Assembly (NCBI RefSeq): GCF_000265205.3 | Contig: NC_018000.1 | Span: forward strand, 1,240,001-1,304,000 | Origin: Sinorhizobium fredii USDA 257 | Lineage (GTDB): Bacteria; Pseudomonadota; Alphaproteobacteria; Rhizobiales; Rhizobiaceae | Length of the DNA: 64,000 nt | Direction: 5' to 3' | In this document: in pieces, positions 26,073 to 35,379 of the stretch | Numbering within the stretch: position 1 is the first letter of the stretch | How the letters are laid out: the number at the start of each line of letters is the position of its first letter | Made by a program: the position numbers and the translations under genes | The notes under the pieces: model-generated | What the model saw: only the letters and a program-made list of their open reading frames with translations | Told to the model about the DNA's origin: nothing | The model's database searches: none

Positions 26073-26470
26073 ACCGCCGCGTTTCAGATCAGGGTATCAC
26101 GCAGCGCAGGCGGCCGCGTCGCGCGAGGTCGGCAGGCCGGCGGCGCGGGTTCGTTCCATCAGCGCCTCCAGTATCGCGCGGTCCTGGAATAGCTCCTGGC
26201 CAACGAGATACTCGGAGCGGTCCGCGAAGCGTCTAATCCGGCGAGGTAACCTGCTGCAGTTCGTCTGAAACCCGCCGGAAAGATGGCTCCAAAACTCAGC
26301 GAAAAGCTTAATTGAGCGCGGCCGTCTCCAGGCTTTCACACCGAAACTCGCATCCGCAGGGCAAAAAGCGTATAAAGTTCATAGCTATGTCCCGGGAGCG
26401 TCCAAACGCCCGGAACGTTCCGACAGCGCTGGAGTTCTGGGTACTCGGGGTAAGAACCTGGAGTGAAGTC
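26073..26470. other. Intergenic region without confident gene
   Basis: 398 bp. An 80-codon minus-strand frame (26097-26339) exists but has no ribosome site at its starts and no recognisable family. I see no strong terminator or repeat. It separates the AI-2E-type gene from the amidohydrolase/DUF1704 group. Confidence 0.4.
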
Positions 26471-26683
26471 ATGGAACAGATGAACGCGCGCAAACTTGCA
26501 GACGAATATCTGCGTCTCGGCGGCCACCGTCGCGTGGTCATCGACGATAACGAGACGTCGATCAGGAACTGGGAGCCCGAGCCTGACGAGGCCGAGGCAT
26601 TCTGGAAGACCAATGTGGAAACGCTCAGCCCTGAGCGACAGCGCGAAGTAGAGCTCCTTCTGCCGACGATCAATCGTGCCTGA
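26471..26683 (+). CDS. Hypothetical small acidic protein
   Basis: A 70-residue soluble protein starting MEQMNARKLADEYLRLGG with GGAG before the ATG. The rest, VVIDDNETSIRNWEPEPDEAEAFWKTNVETLSPERQREVELLLP, is acidic and likely helical. The frame extends upstream to an ATG at 26312, but that part is composition-poor and lacks a ribosome site. I do not recognise a family. It lies 110 bp upstream of the amidohydrolase on the same strand and may belong to the same transcript. Confidence 0.55.
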   Translation: MEQMNARKLADEYLRLGGHRRVVIDDNETSIRNWEPEPDEAEAFWKTNVETLSPERQREVELLLPTINRA

Positions 26684-26793
26684 GCAACGCTGTCTTCGAG
26701 GTCCTTCCTGGCAGTTGGAACCGAAAAACTTCGTTCGGAATTGTAGCTGAAGAACCGCGTGCATCGAATGCGACGGACGCGGCGGCCGGAACC

Positions 26794-27630
26794 ATGAACA
26801 TGAAAACAGCTCGGGAAGCCAATTTTGATCTGACGCTCCCTGCCGCCGGCGAATGGTGGACGCAGCACCGTGGCCTGTCGCCGGTCGTCGCGACCGCCAT
26901 TCACAACGGCCACGCGATGCGCGACGCGGTGAAGCGCCTCTGTAGACTCAGCGAGGAAGAGCGCCTTCGCGAGGAGGATCCGTTTACCGAGTTCATCATC
27001 CGCGATGTGCCGAACCGGACCGTCGTTCACCGGTCGCGCTTCGAGGTCGATGTCAACCGGCCGCGCGACGGCGCGATCTATCTGCGGCCGGAACAGGCCT
27101 GGGGTCTCGACGTCTGGTCGGGCGAACTGCCCGGCGAGATCACCGATGCGTCGCTCGCCATGCACGACGAATACTATGCGATGCTGAAATCGTACCTCCG
27201 CAGCATCGAACGCTGCCACGGACGTTTCGTCGTCCTCGACGTGCACAGCTACAACCACCGCCGAACCGGTCCGAAAGCCGAGCCGGCGCTCATCGCCGAA
27301 GCGCCGGACGTCAATATCGGCACCTTTTCCATGGACCGGAGGAAATGGGCACCGGTGGTCGATAGTTTCGTGGAAGCGGTGCGGTCCTTCGACTTTCCCG
27401 GCGGACCACTCGATGTGCGGGAAAACATCGCCTTTCAGGGCCGTGGCTACCAGGCACGCTTTATCCACGAGCATTTTCCGGAAACGGGCTGCGCGATCGC
27501 TGTCGAATTCAAGAAGATCTTCATGGAGGAATGGACCGGAGAACCATTCGCCGAAACACTCGGCGCCCTCAGAAAGCTGCTCGCGTCGACGCTGCCAGTG
27601 CTCGCCGACACATTGGAGTCGGCACGATGA
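26794..27630 (+). CDS. N-formylglutamate amidohydrolase family protein
   Basis: A 278-residue zinc-dependent hydrolase of the FGase/HutG fold. Motifs: SPVVATAIHNGHAMRD near residue 30 (HxG zinc-binding loop), RFEVDVNRPRD near residue 82 (arginine and Asn expected for carboxylate binding) and VVLDVHSYNHRR near residue 145 (DxHS metal site). Classic members cleave N-formyl-L-glutamate at the end of histidine breakdown, but no hut genes are here. Its stop overlaps the DUF1704 gene (ATGA), and a GshB-like ATP-grasp gene follows, so the true substrate may be an N-acyl or amide-linked amino acid produced by that set. Somewhat longer than typical HutG (about 265). Confidence 0.85.
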   Translation: MNMKTAREANFDLTLPAAGEWWTQHRGLSPVVATAIHNGHAMRDAVKRLCRLSEEERLREEDPFTEFIIRDVPNRTVVHRSRFEVDVNRPRDGAIYLRPEQAWGLDVWSGELPGEITDASLAMHDEYYAMLKSYLRSIERCHGRFVVLDVHSYNHRRTGPKAEPALIAEAPDVNIGTFSMDRRKWAPVVDSFVEAVRSFDFPGGPLDVRENIAFQGRGYQARFIHEHFPETGCAIAVEFKKIFMEEWTGEPFAETLGALRKLLASTLPVLADTLESAR

Positions 27631-29525
27631 AACAGGCAAGCGCAGGTGTCTCTGCGGCACGGAGCAACCTGGATTGGCTGGCCGACGTGCTCGTGTCGAT
27701 CGAAGAGGGCAAGGCGGTGCGGCAGGAGCTGCCGAGCGGCGGTCGCCTCCACATCGATCGGGCCCTGCCCTTTCTCTGCGTCCATGTTTCGGATGACGAC
27801 CGTGCTCCCGTCGCACGCGAGATAACCCAGGCGAACGCTTCCTACCTGATCGCGCAGGACAGAGCTACCGCAGCGGCGATCGTGGAAGCCGTCGGAGCAC
27901 TGCTCGAGCGCCGCTTCGGAGCGTTCATGGTGATCGAAATGGGGGAACTCGCCTCTGACGAGTTGCTCACCGACAAGGCGCCTTTCCTTCCGCCTTTCAC
28001 AATCGAAGTTACGGCAGGAAAAGAGGCGCCCATCCGTGCAGCCGCACGAGCCTTCATCGCGGCCTTCGAGGCGATCCAGGTCAAGTTCCGCACGCCGCGG
28101 GTCGAAATCCGCTACTGGTCGGAAGAACGGAGAGCTGCGGGCGAAGCGCTCGATATTCCGTTCCCGTTGATGCGCGTGCGCTTTGCGCCGGTGTACCGCC
28201 AGCAGGAGTCGGACAAGATCTATCCTGAGCTTCGCGAGCGCTTGATCGCTGCCCTCTTCGATGCAGGCCTGCGCGCCTTTGCGGCATTCGCCAGCGCAAC
28301 GGGGAGCCTGGCCACCTCCACGCATCGCGCCCTGGGGCGAAAGGCCTTCATCGACGCCGTCGTGCGCACCGACCGTTGCATCGACGAGGTTGCATCCACC
28401 TTCGATTTCCTGCTTGCCGTGACGCCGATAAACGCCCAGGCCGCATGGACAGAATTTACCGCAAGCGGTTGCGGCCGCGCGCCGCGATTTCTTTATCGGC
28501 CTCTGACCCTGGAGGTAGAGGCGGCGAAGCGAAAGCTTTTTTCCATTCCCTTCGAGCACCTCGAGGATCCGGTGCTTTATCAGCTTTACCGCGAGAAGCA
28601 GCAGGAGCTCGATCTCCAACTCTCGATGCTTTCTGCGCGGGAGACGGCAAAATTCACCGAATTCGGCCGTGCGCTTTACGGTCCCGTAGAGGCCGCACTG
28701 CTGCGGGCGGCAGGTGAAGTCCTCGCCCGCACCGACAAAAGCGGTACCGAGGCCGGCGGTTCCGCGTCGTCAGTCAGGGTGTGCGCCGATTGCTACTTCG
28801 TCGAACGCCGGGCGCGCGAAATGATCGCCGAATATGCGCGCCGCTGCAGTGACTTCGAGGCGCGCGTTGAAGTGCGGGACGATCTTCCTTCAGGCTTGCT
28901 CGTATCGGGCAGACGATTGCTGATCGCTCGAAGCACACTCATCCCGGTCGATCGTGTCGAGGCGATCCTCAGCCACGAGATCGGCGTTCACCTGCTCACC
29001 TATTTCAACGGCTCCGCACAGGGCCTGCGCCTCTTTCGCTCGGGTCTCGCCGGATATGAGGGCATGCAGGAAGGCCTGGCGGTCTTTGCAGAGTTTCTGT
29101 CCGGCGGAATGACGGGCGAACGACTTCGCCTGATCGCCGCGCGGGTGATTGCCTGCGCCGCCATGCTCGACGGTGCGGCTTTGCCGGAGGCCCACCGGCT
29201 TCTCATCCACGAGCACGGATTGCCGGAGACGGATGCCTTCAATGTGGTGCTGCGGGTCTACCGCGGCGGCGGCCTCGTCAAGGATGCAATCTATTTACGG
29301 GGGCTCCTGCAACTGCTGGACCATCTGGCAGATGGTGGGGTTCTCGAACCTTTCTGGATGGGAAAGATCGCGGCCTCGCACTTCGGGGTCATGCAGGAAC
29401 TCAGTGCGCGCGGCCTGCTCGGCGGACCAGCGGTGCGTCCCATGTTCCTCGACCATCCGCAAGCACCGGCGCGGCTTGCGAGAGCGCGAACGGGAATGTC
29501 TCCCCTTGACCTGTTGGACAATTAG
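27627..29525 (+). CDS. DUF1704 zinc metallopeptidase (QEGLA-motif, MATCAP-like)
   Basis: A 632-residue protein of the family annotated as flavohemoglobin expression-modulating QEGLA motif proteins. The C-terminal half holds a gluzincin-like active site: H450-E451-I-G-V-H455 (HExxxH) followed about 25 residues later by MQEGLAVFAE (Q481-E482), where the glutamate is a likely third zinc ligand. The eukaryotic MATCAP tyrosine carboxypeptidases share this domain and motif, so removal of a C-terminal residue from a peptide or conjugate is a reasonable guess. The N-terminal 300 residues carry no domain that I recognise. Overlaps the amidohydrolase stop and is followed after 9 bp by an ATP-grasp gene, so the three form one operon. 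Confidence 0.85.
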   Translation: MKQASAGVSAARSNLDWLADVLVSIEEGKAVRQELPSGGRLHIDRALPFLCVHVSDDDRAPVAREITQANASYLIAQDRATAAAIVEAVGALLERRFGAFMVIEMGELASDELLTDKAPFLPPFTIEVTAGKEAPIRAAARAFIAAFEAIQVKFRTPRVEIRYWSEERRAAGEALDIPFPLMRVRFAPVYRQQESDKIYPELRERLIAALFDAGLRAFAAFASATGSLATSTHRALGRKAFIDAVVRTDRCIDEVASTFDFLLAVTPINAQAAWTEFTASGCGRAPRFLYRPLTLEVEAAKRKLFSIPFEHLEDPVLYQLYREKQQELDLQLSMLSARETAKFTEFGRALYGPVEAALLRAAGEVLARTDKSGTEAGGSASSVRVCADCYFVERRAREMIAEYARRCSDFEARVEVRDDLPSGLLVSGRRLLIARSTLIPVDRVEAILSHEIGVHLLTYFNGSAQGLRLFRSGLAGYEGMQEGLAVFAEFLSGGMTGERLRLIAARVIACAAMLDGAALPEAHRLLIHEHGLPETDAFNVVLRVYRGGGLVKDAIYLRGLLQLLDHLADGGVLEPFWMGKIAASHFGVMQELSARGLLGGPAVRPMFLDHPQAPARLARARTGMSPLDLLDN

Positions 29526-29534
29526 GAGCCGTCG

Positions 29535-30581
29535 ATGCGCATCGCCTTTTTCGTCAACTCCATCGAGGGCGAGACGACCTATTATACGACGACGTCGCTG
29601 GCGCTGGCGGCACTCTCCCGCGGGCATGAGGTTTGCTACGTCACGCCCGGAGATTTCGTGCTTCGGCCGGACGATAGCCTGCTCATCCGCGCGACCACCT
29701 TGAGCGGCGCCAAACCGAAGAAGCCTGAAACGTTGCTCACGAGCCTCAAGAGCGCGCAGGAGAAGGTTACCACCATGGACATAGGCGAGATCCAGGTGCT
29801 GTTTCTTCGAAACGACCCATCCGAGGACGCTGACCGGCGCCCTTGGGCGGTCTATGTCGGCACCAATTTCGGACGGTTGGCCGCGGCTCGGGGTGTCATC
29901 GTGGTCAACGATCCGGACGGCTTGGCGCTGGCGCAGAACAAACTCTATTTTCAGGAGTTTCCGGAGACCGTTCGGCCAACGACGATGATCTCCAGGAGCA
30001 TCGAGGAAATCCGCAGCTTCATCGAAGACCACCCGGACGGGGTCATCCTGAAACCGCTGCAGGGCTCCGGTGGCAAGAATGTCTTTAAGATCCAGTCCAA
30101 GGGCGAGGCCAATCTCAACCAGATCTTCGAAGCGGCGAGCGGGGCCGGATACCTGATCGCCCAGACCTATCTCCCCGACGCGGTCGGCGGCGACATCCGG
30201 CTTTTCCTGATGAACGGGCGACCGCTCGAGCGCAAGGGGGTCCATGCCGCTTTCCGCCGCGTGCCGGCGAAGGGAGACGTTCGCTCGAACATGCATGCCA
30301 GCGGCACGGCCAAACCGGCCACCGTCACGCCGCAGATACTCGCCATCGCTGAAAAACTCCGGCCCAAATTGATCAAGGACGGCATGTTTTTGGTCGGACT
30401 CGACATCGTCGGCGATCACGTCCTCGAAGCCAACGTCTTCACCCCTGGCGGGCTGCCCGAGATCGCAGCGATTCACGGCGTGGATTTCAGCGAGGACATC
30501 ATCGGAGCACTGGAGGAAAAGGTACGGATCCAGCAGCTCTATCGGGGTGCCATATCCAACCGAACGCTGGCAACGCTTTGA
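29535..30581 (+). CDS. GshB/RimK-like ATP-grasp ligase
   Basis: A 348-residue protein with glutathione-synthetase-like order: an N-terminal pre-ATP domain starting MRIAFFVNSIEGETTYYTT, then VVNDPDGLALAQNKLYFQEFPE (template-binding region of GshB), the ATP-grasp glycine loop DGVILKPLQGSGGKNVFKI near residue 172, and a C-terminal metal-binding segment VLEANVFTPGGLPEI. Such enzymes make an amide bond between a carboxylate and an amine at the cost of ATP. It is longer and more divergent than housekeeping GshB (about 315 residues), and its partners are a DUF1704 peptidase and an N-formylglutamate amidohydrolase, so it more likely builds a special dipeptide or glutamyl conjugate. TAGGAG precedes the ATG. 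Confidence 0.83.
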   Translation: MRIAFFVNSIEGETTYYTTTSLALAALSRGHEVCYVTPGDFVLRPDDSLLIRATTLSGAKPKKPETLLTSLKSAQEKVTTMDIGEIQVLFLRNDPSEDADRRPWAVYVGTNFGRLAAARGVIVVNDPDGLALAQNKLYFQEFPETVRPTTMISRSIEEIRSFIEDHPDGVILKPLQGSGGKNVFKIQSKGEANLNQIFEAASGAGYLIAQTYLPDAVGGDIRLFLMNGRPLERKGVHAAFRRVPAKGDVRSNMHASGTAKPATVTPQILAIAEKLRPKLIKDGMFLVGLDIVGDHVLEANVFTPGGLPEIAAIHGVDFSEDIIGALEEKVRIQQLYRGAISNRTLATL

Positions 30582-30595
30582 TACCCAGCGCCGTG

Positions 30596-30731
30596 ACTAC
30601 CCTCCGTAGAGTTTGAGGCGGAATTTTCCGTGGATGAACGCCGGCGCCAATAAATGTGAGTTTACAAAAGTAATATTATATGATTTTTTCTCGACAGCTG
30701 CATGGAAAGCAGCTTTCTTTGGGAGGAAATC
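30596..30731 (+). promoter_or_regulatory. AT-rich leader of the CUT2 sugar operon with stem-loop
   Basis: Unusually AT-rich for the window (30648-30691, including the dyad TAATATTA at 30671-30678), consistent with promoter and operator for the downstream importer, perhaps bound by the FadR-type regulator at 35380. A stem-loop AGCTGC-N7-GCAGCT (30696-30714) lies just before the GGGAGG ribosome site of the binding-protein gene. Confidence 0.45.
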
Positions 30732-31694
30732 ATGAAATTCGTGAAGGCACTTGCTAGTGCAACGATCCTTGCTGCCTGCACCTTTGGCAGCGCCTCGGCC
30801 GCCGACCTCGTTGTCGGATTTTCCCAGATCGGATCGGAGTCGGGCTGGCGCGCCGCCGAGACGACGCTGACGAAGCAGCAGGCCGAACAGCGCGGCATCG
30901 ACCTGAAATTCGCCGATGCGCAGCAGAAGCAGGAAAACCAGATCAAGGCGATCCGCTCCTTCATCGCCCAGGGCGTCAACGCAATCCTTCTCGCGCCGGT
31001 CGTTGCCACCGGCTGGGACGAGGTCCTGCAGGAAGCCAAGGACGCCGAAATTCCGGTGATCCTGCTCGACCGCACCGTCGACGCATCGAAGGACCTCTAC
31101 CTGACGGCCGTGACCTCCGACCTCGTGCATGAAGGCAATGTCGCCGGCAAGTGGCTGGTCGATACGGTGGCCGGCAAGCCCTGCAACGTCGTCGAACTTC
31201 AGGGCACGACCGGCTCTTCGCCGGCGATCGACCGCAAGAAGGGCTTCGAAGCGGCGCTCGCTGGCAAGGACAACCTGAAGATCGTCCGCAGCCAGACCGG
31301 CGACTTCACCCGCACCAAGGGCAAGGAAGTCATGGAAAGCTTCCTGAAGGCGGAAGATGGCGGCAAGAACATCTGCGCGCTCTACGCCCATAACGACGAC
31401 ATGGCCGTCGGCGCCATCCAGGCGATCAAGGAAGCCGGCCTGAAGCCGGGCAAGGACATCCTCGTCGTCTCGATCGACGCCGTTCCGGATATCTTCCAGG
31501 CCATGGCCGCCGGTGAAGCCAATGCCACGGTTGAACTGACGCCGAACATGGCAGGCCCTGCCTTCGATGTGCTCGCCACCTACCTGAAGGACGGCAAGGA
31601 ACCAGCCAAGTGGATCCAGACGGAATCGAAGCTGTATACCCAGGCTGACGATCCGATGAAGGTCTACGAGGAAAAGAAGGGGCTCGGTTACTGA
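30732..31694 (+). CDS. ytfQ: CUT2 sugar-binding protein, YtfQ type
   Basis: A 320-residue periplasmic protein with signal peptide MKFVKALASATILAACTFGSASAA. The mature part opens DLVVGFSQIGSESGWRAAETTL and contains LLAPVVATGWDEVLQEAKDAEIPVILLDRTVD, a pattern I associate with YtfQ, which in E. coli binds galactofuranose. It delivers sugar to the permeases encoded three genes on. GGGAGG precedes the ATG. Codon use is very regular (few rare codons), fitting high expression. It is separated from the ATPase gene by 160 bp that contain a strong stem-loop, a classic layout for making more binding protein than membrane parts. Sugar identity in this organism is inferred only by family. Confidence 0.85.
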   Translation: MKFVKALASATILAACTFGSASAADLVVGFSQIGSESGWRAAETTLTKQQAEQRGIDLKFADAQQKQENQIKAIRSFIAQGVNAILLAPVVATGWDEVLQEAKDAEIPVILLDRTVDASKDLYLTAVTSDLVHEGNVAGKWLVDTVAGKPCNVVELQGTTGSSPAIDRKKGFEAALAGKDNLKIVRSQTGDFTRTKGKEVMESFLKAEDGGKNICALYAHNDDMAVGAIQAIKEAGLKPGKDILVVSIDAVPDIFQAMAAGEANATVELTPNMAGPAFDVLATYLKDGKEPAKWIQTESKLYTQADDPMKVYEEKKGLGY

Positions 31695-31740
31695 TCTCGT
31701 TTACGGCTCGCGCGGCACACCCGCGCGGGTCCCCTGTTTC

Positions 31741-31767
31741 GCGGCGCCGGTTTCGACCGGTCGCCGC
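31741..31767 (+). promoter_or_regulatory. Strong intercistronic stem-loop between ytfQ and ytfR
   Basis: Arms GCGGCG + CCGGT and ACCGG + CGCCGC with a TTCG loop and one bulged T. No T-run follows, so it is more likely an mRNA stabiliser or partial terminator that reduces read-through into the ATPase gene. Confidence 0.6.
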
Positions 31768-31854
31768 GGAAAGAACGCCTGATCCTTGGCGAGGAATGGT
31801 GCGCATCCGTCCCAACGTGCGTTTGCGCCGCCTTCCAATGCAGAGACGGTTTCC

Positions 31855-33372
31855 ATGCAGACCAGCAACGACAATATCCTTTCGGCCGTCCGGATCGAGA
31901 AGGGGTTTCCCGGAACGAAGGCTCTCGACAAGGTCGATTTTCACCTGCGGCGCGGCGAGGTGCATGCGCTGCTCGGGGAAAACGGCGCCGGCAAATCCAC
32001 GCTCATCAAGTGCCTGACCGGCGCCTATCGGCGAGACGGTGGCAGCATCCTGCTCGACGGCGCAGAAGTCGATCCGCGCGACACCTTCGAGGCCCAGAGG
32101 CTGGGCATCGGGACCGTCTATCAGGAGGTCAACCTCCTGCCGAACCTTACGGTCGCCGAAAATCTCTTCCTCGGACGCCAGCCGCGCCGCTTCGGCATGG
32201 TCGATACGCGGACCATGAACCGCAAGGCCCGCGAACTGCTCGCCGAATACGAACTCGATCTCGATGTGACGCGGGATCTCGCGACCTATTCGGTGGCAAT
32301 CCAGCAGGTCGTGGCGATCGCCCGCGCCGTCGATCTCTCCGGCAAGGTGCTGATCCTCGACGAGCCGACTGCAAGCCTTGACGCGCACGAAGTTGCAATG
32401 CTCTTCCGCATCGTCCGGCGTCTCAAGGCCCGCGGGCTCGGCATCATCTTCATCACCCACTTCCTCGAGCAGGTCTACGAGATTTCCGACCGCATCACCG
32501 TATTGCGCAACGGTCAGCTCGTCGGCACGCGCGACACGTCCGACCTCAACCGGCGCGACCTGATCGCCATGATGATCGGTCGCGAGCTCGCGGCCGAGAT
32601 CCATTCCGCTCGCGCAACCACTGCCGAAGGCCGGCTGCGCTACCGCTTCAGGAATTACGGCCGCCGCGGCCGCATCAATCCATTCGATCTCGACGTTCGG
32701 GCCGGCGAGGTCGTCGGCATCGCCGGCCTGCTCGGCTCGGGACGCACGGAAACGGCCGAGGTGCTTTTCGGCGCCCACCGCGCCGACAGCGGCACTGCGG
32801 AGATCGACGGCCAAACGATCGATCTGTCGTCGCCGCGGGCGGCCATCCGCCGGAAATTCGGCTTTTGTCCGGAGGACCGCAAGACGGCCGGTATCGTCGG
32901 CGACCTGTCGGTCCGCGAAAACATTGTGCTCGCCTTGCAAGCGAGACGCGGCTGGACGCGGCCGCTCTCGCGCGCCGAGCAGAACCGGCTGGCAGACCAC
33001 TATATTCGCGCGCTCGACATCCGAACTGCCGACCGCGAGAAGCCGATCAAGCTGCTCTCCGGCGGCAACCAGCAGAAGGCCATCCTCGCCCGCTGGCTTG
33101 CGACCGAACCCGAATTCCTGATCCTCGACGAGCCGACGCGCGGCATCGACGTCGGCGCGCATGCCGAGATCGTCAGGCTGATCGAGAACCTGCGCGAGAA
33201 GGGCCTGTCGCTGATCGTCATCTCATCCGAAATCGAGGAGCTGGTCTCCTACAGCACCCGGGTCGTCGTGTTGCGCGACCGCAGCCATGTCGCCGAACTC
33301 GGCGGAGACCGTATTACCGCGCATCAGATCGTCGAAGCGATTGCCGCGGCCAACGAGCGGGAGGCATCGTGA
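31855..33372 (+). CDS. ytfR: CUT2 sugar ABC transporter ATP-binding protein (two cassettes), YtfR type
   Basis: A 505-residue cytoplasmic ATPase with two ABC cassettes in tandem. First: Walker A GENGAGKST near residue 42 and Walker B VLILDEPTAS, with the weak signature SVAIQQ typical for this subfamily. Second: degenerate Walker A GLLGSGRTE, good signature LSGGNQQKA, and FLILDEPTRGIDVGA. This asymmetry is normal for RbsA/YtfR proteins. Start ATG 31855 chosen (MQTSNDNILSAVRIEKGFPG); the frame is open upstream to 31786. The stop overlaps the permease GTG start (GTGA). Confidence 0.88.
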   Translation: MQTSNDNILSAVRIEKGFPGTKALDKVDFHLRRGEVHALLGENGAGKSTLIKCLTGAYRRDGGSILLDGAEVDPRDTFEAQRLGIGTVYQEVNLLPNLTVAENLFLGRQPRRFGMVDTRTMNRKARELLAEYELDLDVTRDLATYSVAIQQVVAIARAVDLSGKVLILDEPTASLDAHEVAMLFRIVRRLKARGLGIIFITHFLEQVYEISDRITVLRNGQLVGTRDTSDLNRRDLIAMMIGRELAAEIHSARATTAEGRLRYRFRNYGRRGRINPFDLDVRAGEVVGIAGLLGSGRTETAEVLFGAHRADSGTAEIDGQTIDLSSPRAAIRRKFGFCPEDRKTAGIVGDLSVRENIVLALQARRGWTRPLSRAEQNRLADHYIRALDIRTADREKPIKLLSGGNQQKAILARWLATEPEFLILDEPTRGIDVGAHAEIVRLIENLREKGLSLIVISSEIEELVSYSTRVVVLRDRSHVAELGGDRITAHQIVEAIAAANEREAS

Positions 33373-34394
33373 CATCGACCGTCCGGACCTATCTTACCCG
33401 GCTGCTGCCGCAGCTGATTGCGCTGGCGATCATTCTCGCTGCGATTTCAATAATTTTCCCCGGTTTCCTCAACCTTCAAATTCAGAACGACCGACTGTAC
33501 GGCAGCCTGATCGATATCCTCAACCGCGGCGCTCCCGTCGTATTGGTGGCGATCGGCATGACGGTCGTCATCGCCACCAAGGGCATCGACCTCTCGGTCG
33601 GGGCGGTCATGGCGATCTGCGGAGCGGTGTCCGCCTCGCTGATCACCTCCGGCCATTCACTTGCCGAGACGCTGCTCGTCACGCTTGCCGTCGGCATTCT
33701 TTGCGGCATCTGGAACGGCATACTGGTCGCCGTCCTCGATATCCAGCCGATCATCGCGACGCTGGTGCTGATGGTCGCCGGCCGCGGCATCGCCCAGCTC
33801 ATCACCGAGGGCGCCATCCTCACCTTCAACGATCCCGGCCTCATCTACATCGGCAGCGGTTCCTTCGCTTGGCTGCCGATGCCGGTCATCATCTGGCTGG
33901 TCTTCGGGGTCCTGGTCGCGCTCGTCGTCCGGAAGACGGCACTCGGAATGCTGGTCGAGGCGGTGGGCGTCAACAGGCAGGCGAGCACGCTTTCGGGCGT
34001 CCTCACGCCGGTGCTGCTTGTCGCCGCCTATGTTCTTTCCGGCCTGTGCGCGGCAATCGCCGGGGTTATCGCCGCCGCCGACATCAAGGGTGCCGACGCC
34101 AACAATGCCGGGCTCTGGCTGGAGCTCGATGCAATCCTCGCGGTCGTGGTCGGTGGCACATCGCTGCTCGGCGGACGCTTCAGCATCGCCGCCTCGGTGC
34201 TCGGCGCCATCATCATCCAGTCGATCAACACCGGCATTCTGCTTTCGGGATTCCCGCCGGAATTCAACCTGATCATCAAGGCGGCAATCATCGTCTTCAT
34301 CCTTGTGCTCCAGTCGCCGCGTTTCCGCGCCGCCTTCACATTCGTGAGCATTCCCCGCGCCGCCGGCAAACCGACCGAGCGAGAAGCAAAATGA
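33369..34394 (+). CDS. ytfT: CUT2 sugar ABC permease, YtfT type
   Basis: A 341-residue inner-membrane permease of the RbsC family (about 8-10 helices). Signature stretch ATKGIDLSVGAVMAICGAVSASL near residue 75 and LELDAILAVVVGGTSLLGGRFS near residue 255 (the EAA-like loop that contacts the ATPase). It begins with GTG at 33369, which overlaps the ytfR stop. The next gene is a second permease of the same family, so the channel is probably a heterodimer, as in YtfT-YjfF. Confidence 0.87.
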   Translation: MTSTVRTYLTRLLPQLIALAIILAAISIIFPGFLNLQIQNDRLYGSLIDILNRGAPVVLVAIGMTVVIATKGIDLSVGAVMAICGAVSASLITSGHSLAETLLVTLAVGILCGIWNGILVAVLDIQPIIATLVLMVAGRGIAQLITEGAILTFNDPGLIYIGSGSFAWLPMPVIIWLVFGVLVALVVRKTALGMLVEAVGVNRQASTLSGVLTPVLLVAAYVLSGLCAAIAGVIAAADIKGADANNAGLWLELDAILAVVVGGTSLLGGRFSIAASVLGAIIIQSINTGILLSGFPPEFNLIIKAAIIVFILVLQSPRFRAAFTFVSIPRAAGKPTEREAK

Positions 34395-35359
34395 AGCAGA
34401 AATATCTTCCGCTTACGGCAACGATCTTGATCTTCCTTCTGAGCTACGCCCTCTGCGTCGCGCAGTACCCGAACATGCTTTCGACGCGGGTGATCGGCAA
34501 CCTCCTGACCGACAACGCCTTCCTGGGCATTGCCGCCGTCGGTATGACCTTCGTCATTCTTTCGGGCGGCATCGACCTCTCAATCGGTTCCGTCATCGCC
34601 TTCACCGGGGTCTTCTTGGCGGTGGTTCTGGAACACACCAGCATGCATCCGCTTGCGGCCTTCGTTTTGGTGCTCGCGATCACGACACTCTTCGGAGCAT
34701 TGATGGGGGCGATCATCCATTATCTCGAAATGCCGGCCTTCATCGTCACGCTTGCCGGCATGTTCCTCGCCCGCGGCATGGCCTTCGTGCTGTCGATCGA
34801 TTCCATCCCGATCAAGCATCCGTTCTATGCGACGCTGAAAGGCCTCTATTACAAGCTGCCGGGCGGAGGGCGGATCACCGTCATCGGCGGTTTGATGCTG
34901 CTCATCTTCGCCGCTGGCATTCTCATCGCCCACCGGACCCGTTTCGGCACGAATGTCTACGCGCTTGGCGGCGGCACTGCGACGGCGAAACTCATGGGCG
35001 TGCCGGTCGCCAGGACGACGGTCAGCATCTACGCGCTTTCGGGACTGCTTGCGGGTCTCTCCGGCATCGTCTTCTCGCTCTATACGTCGGCTGGCTATTC
35101 TCTTGCGGCCGTCGGCGTCGAACTCGATGCAATCACCGCGGTTGTCATCGGCGGAACGCTTTTGACCGGCGGGTCCGGCTTCGTCGCCGGGACATTGGTC
35201 GGCATCTTCATCCAGGGCCTCATCCAAACCTACATAACCTTTGACGGCACGCTTTCGAGTTGGTGGACCAAGATCCTGATCGGCCTGCTTCTCTTTGCCT
35301 TCATCCTTCTGCAGAAGGGGATCATCCGCCTGTCCCGCCCAGAACGGCAGCACGCATGA
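34391..35359 (+). CDS. yjfF: CUT2 sugar ABC permease, YjfF type
   Basis: A 322-residue membrane permease, partner of the preceding one. It shows FVILSGGIDLSIGSVIAFTGVFLA near residue 56 and VELDAITAVVIGGTLLTGGSGFVAGTLVG near residue 247, which match the RbsC-family core. It starts with an ATG overlapping the previous TGA. Its short gap (20 bp) to the FadR-type regulator places the regulator in the same operon. Confidence 0.87.
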   Translation: MKQKYLPLTATILIFLLSYALCVAQYPNMLSTRVIGNLLTDNAFLGIAAVGMTFVILSGGIDLSIGSVIAFTGVFLAVVLEHTSMHPLAAFVLVLAITTLFGALMGAIIHYLEMPAFIVTLAGMFLARGMAFVLSIDSIPIKHPFYATLKGLYYKLPGGGRITVIGGLMLLIFAAGILIAHRTRFGTNVYALGGGTATAKLMGVPVARTTVSIYALSGLLAGLSGIVFSLYTSAGYSLAAVGVELDAITAVVIGGTLLTGGSGFVAGTLVGIFIQGLIQTYITFDGTLSSWWTKILIGLLLFAFILLQKGIIRLSRPERQHA

Positions 35360-35379
35360 CGAGGTGGAGGGCCGCCTAG

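Noticed and set aside
26097..26339. 80-codon minus-strand frame
   Set aside because: No ribosome site at any start and no recognised family; may be chance.
33287..34390. Out-of-frame N-terminal extension of the YjfF-type permease
   Set aside because: Arg-rich and overlapping the YtfT-type gene in another frame; the ATG at 34391 with ATGA overlap is the natural start.
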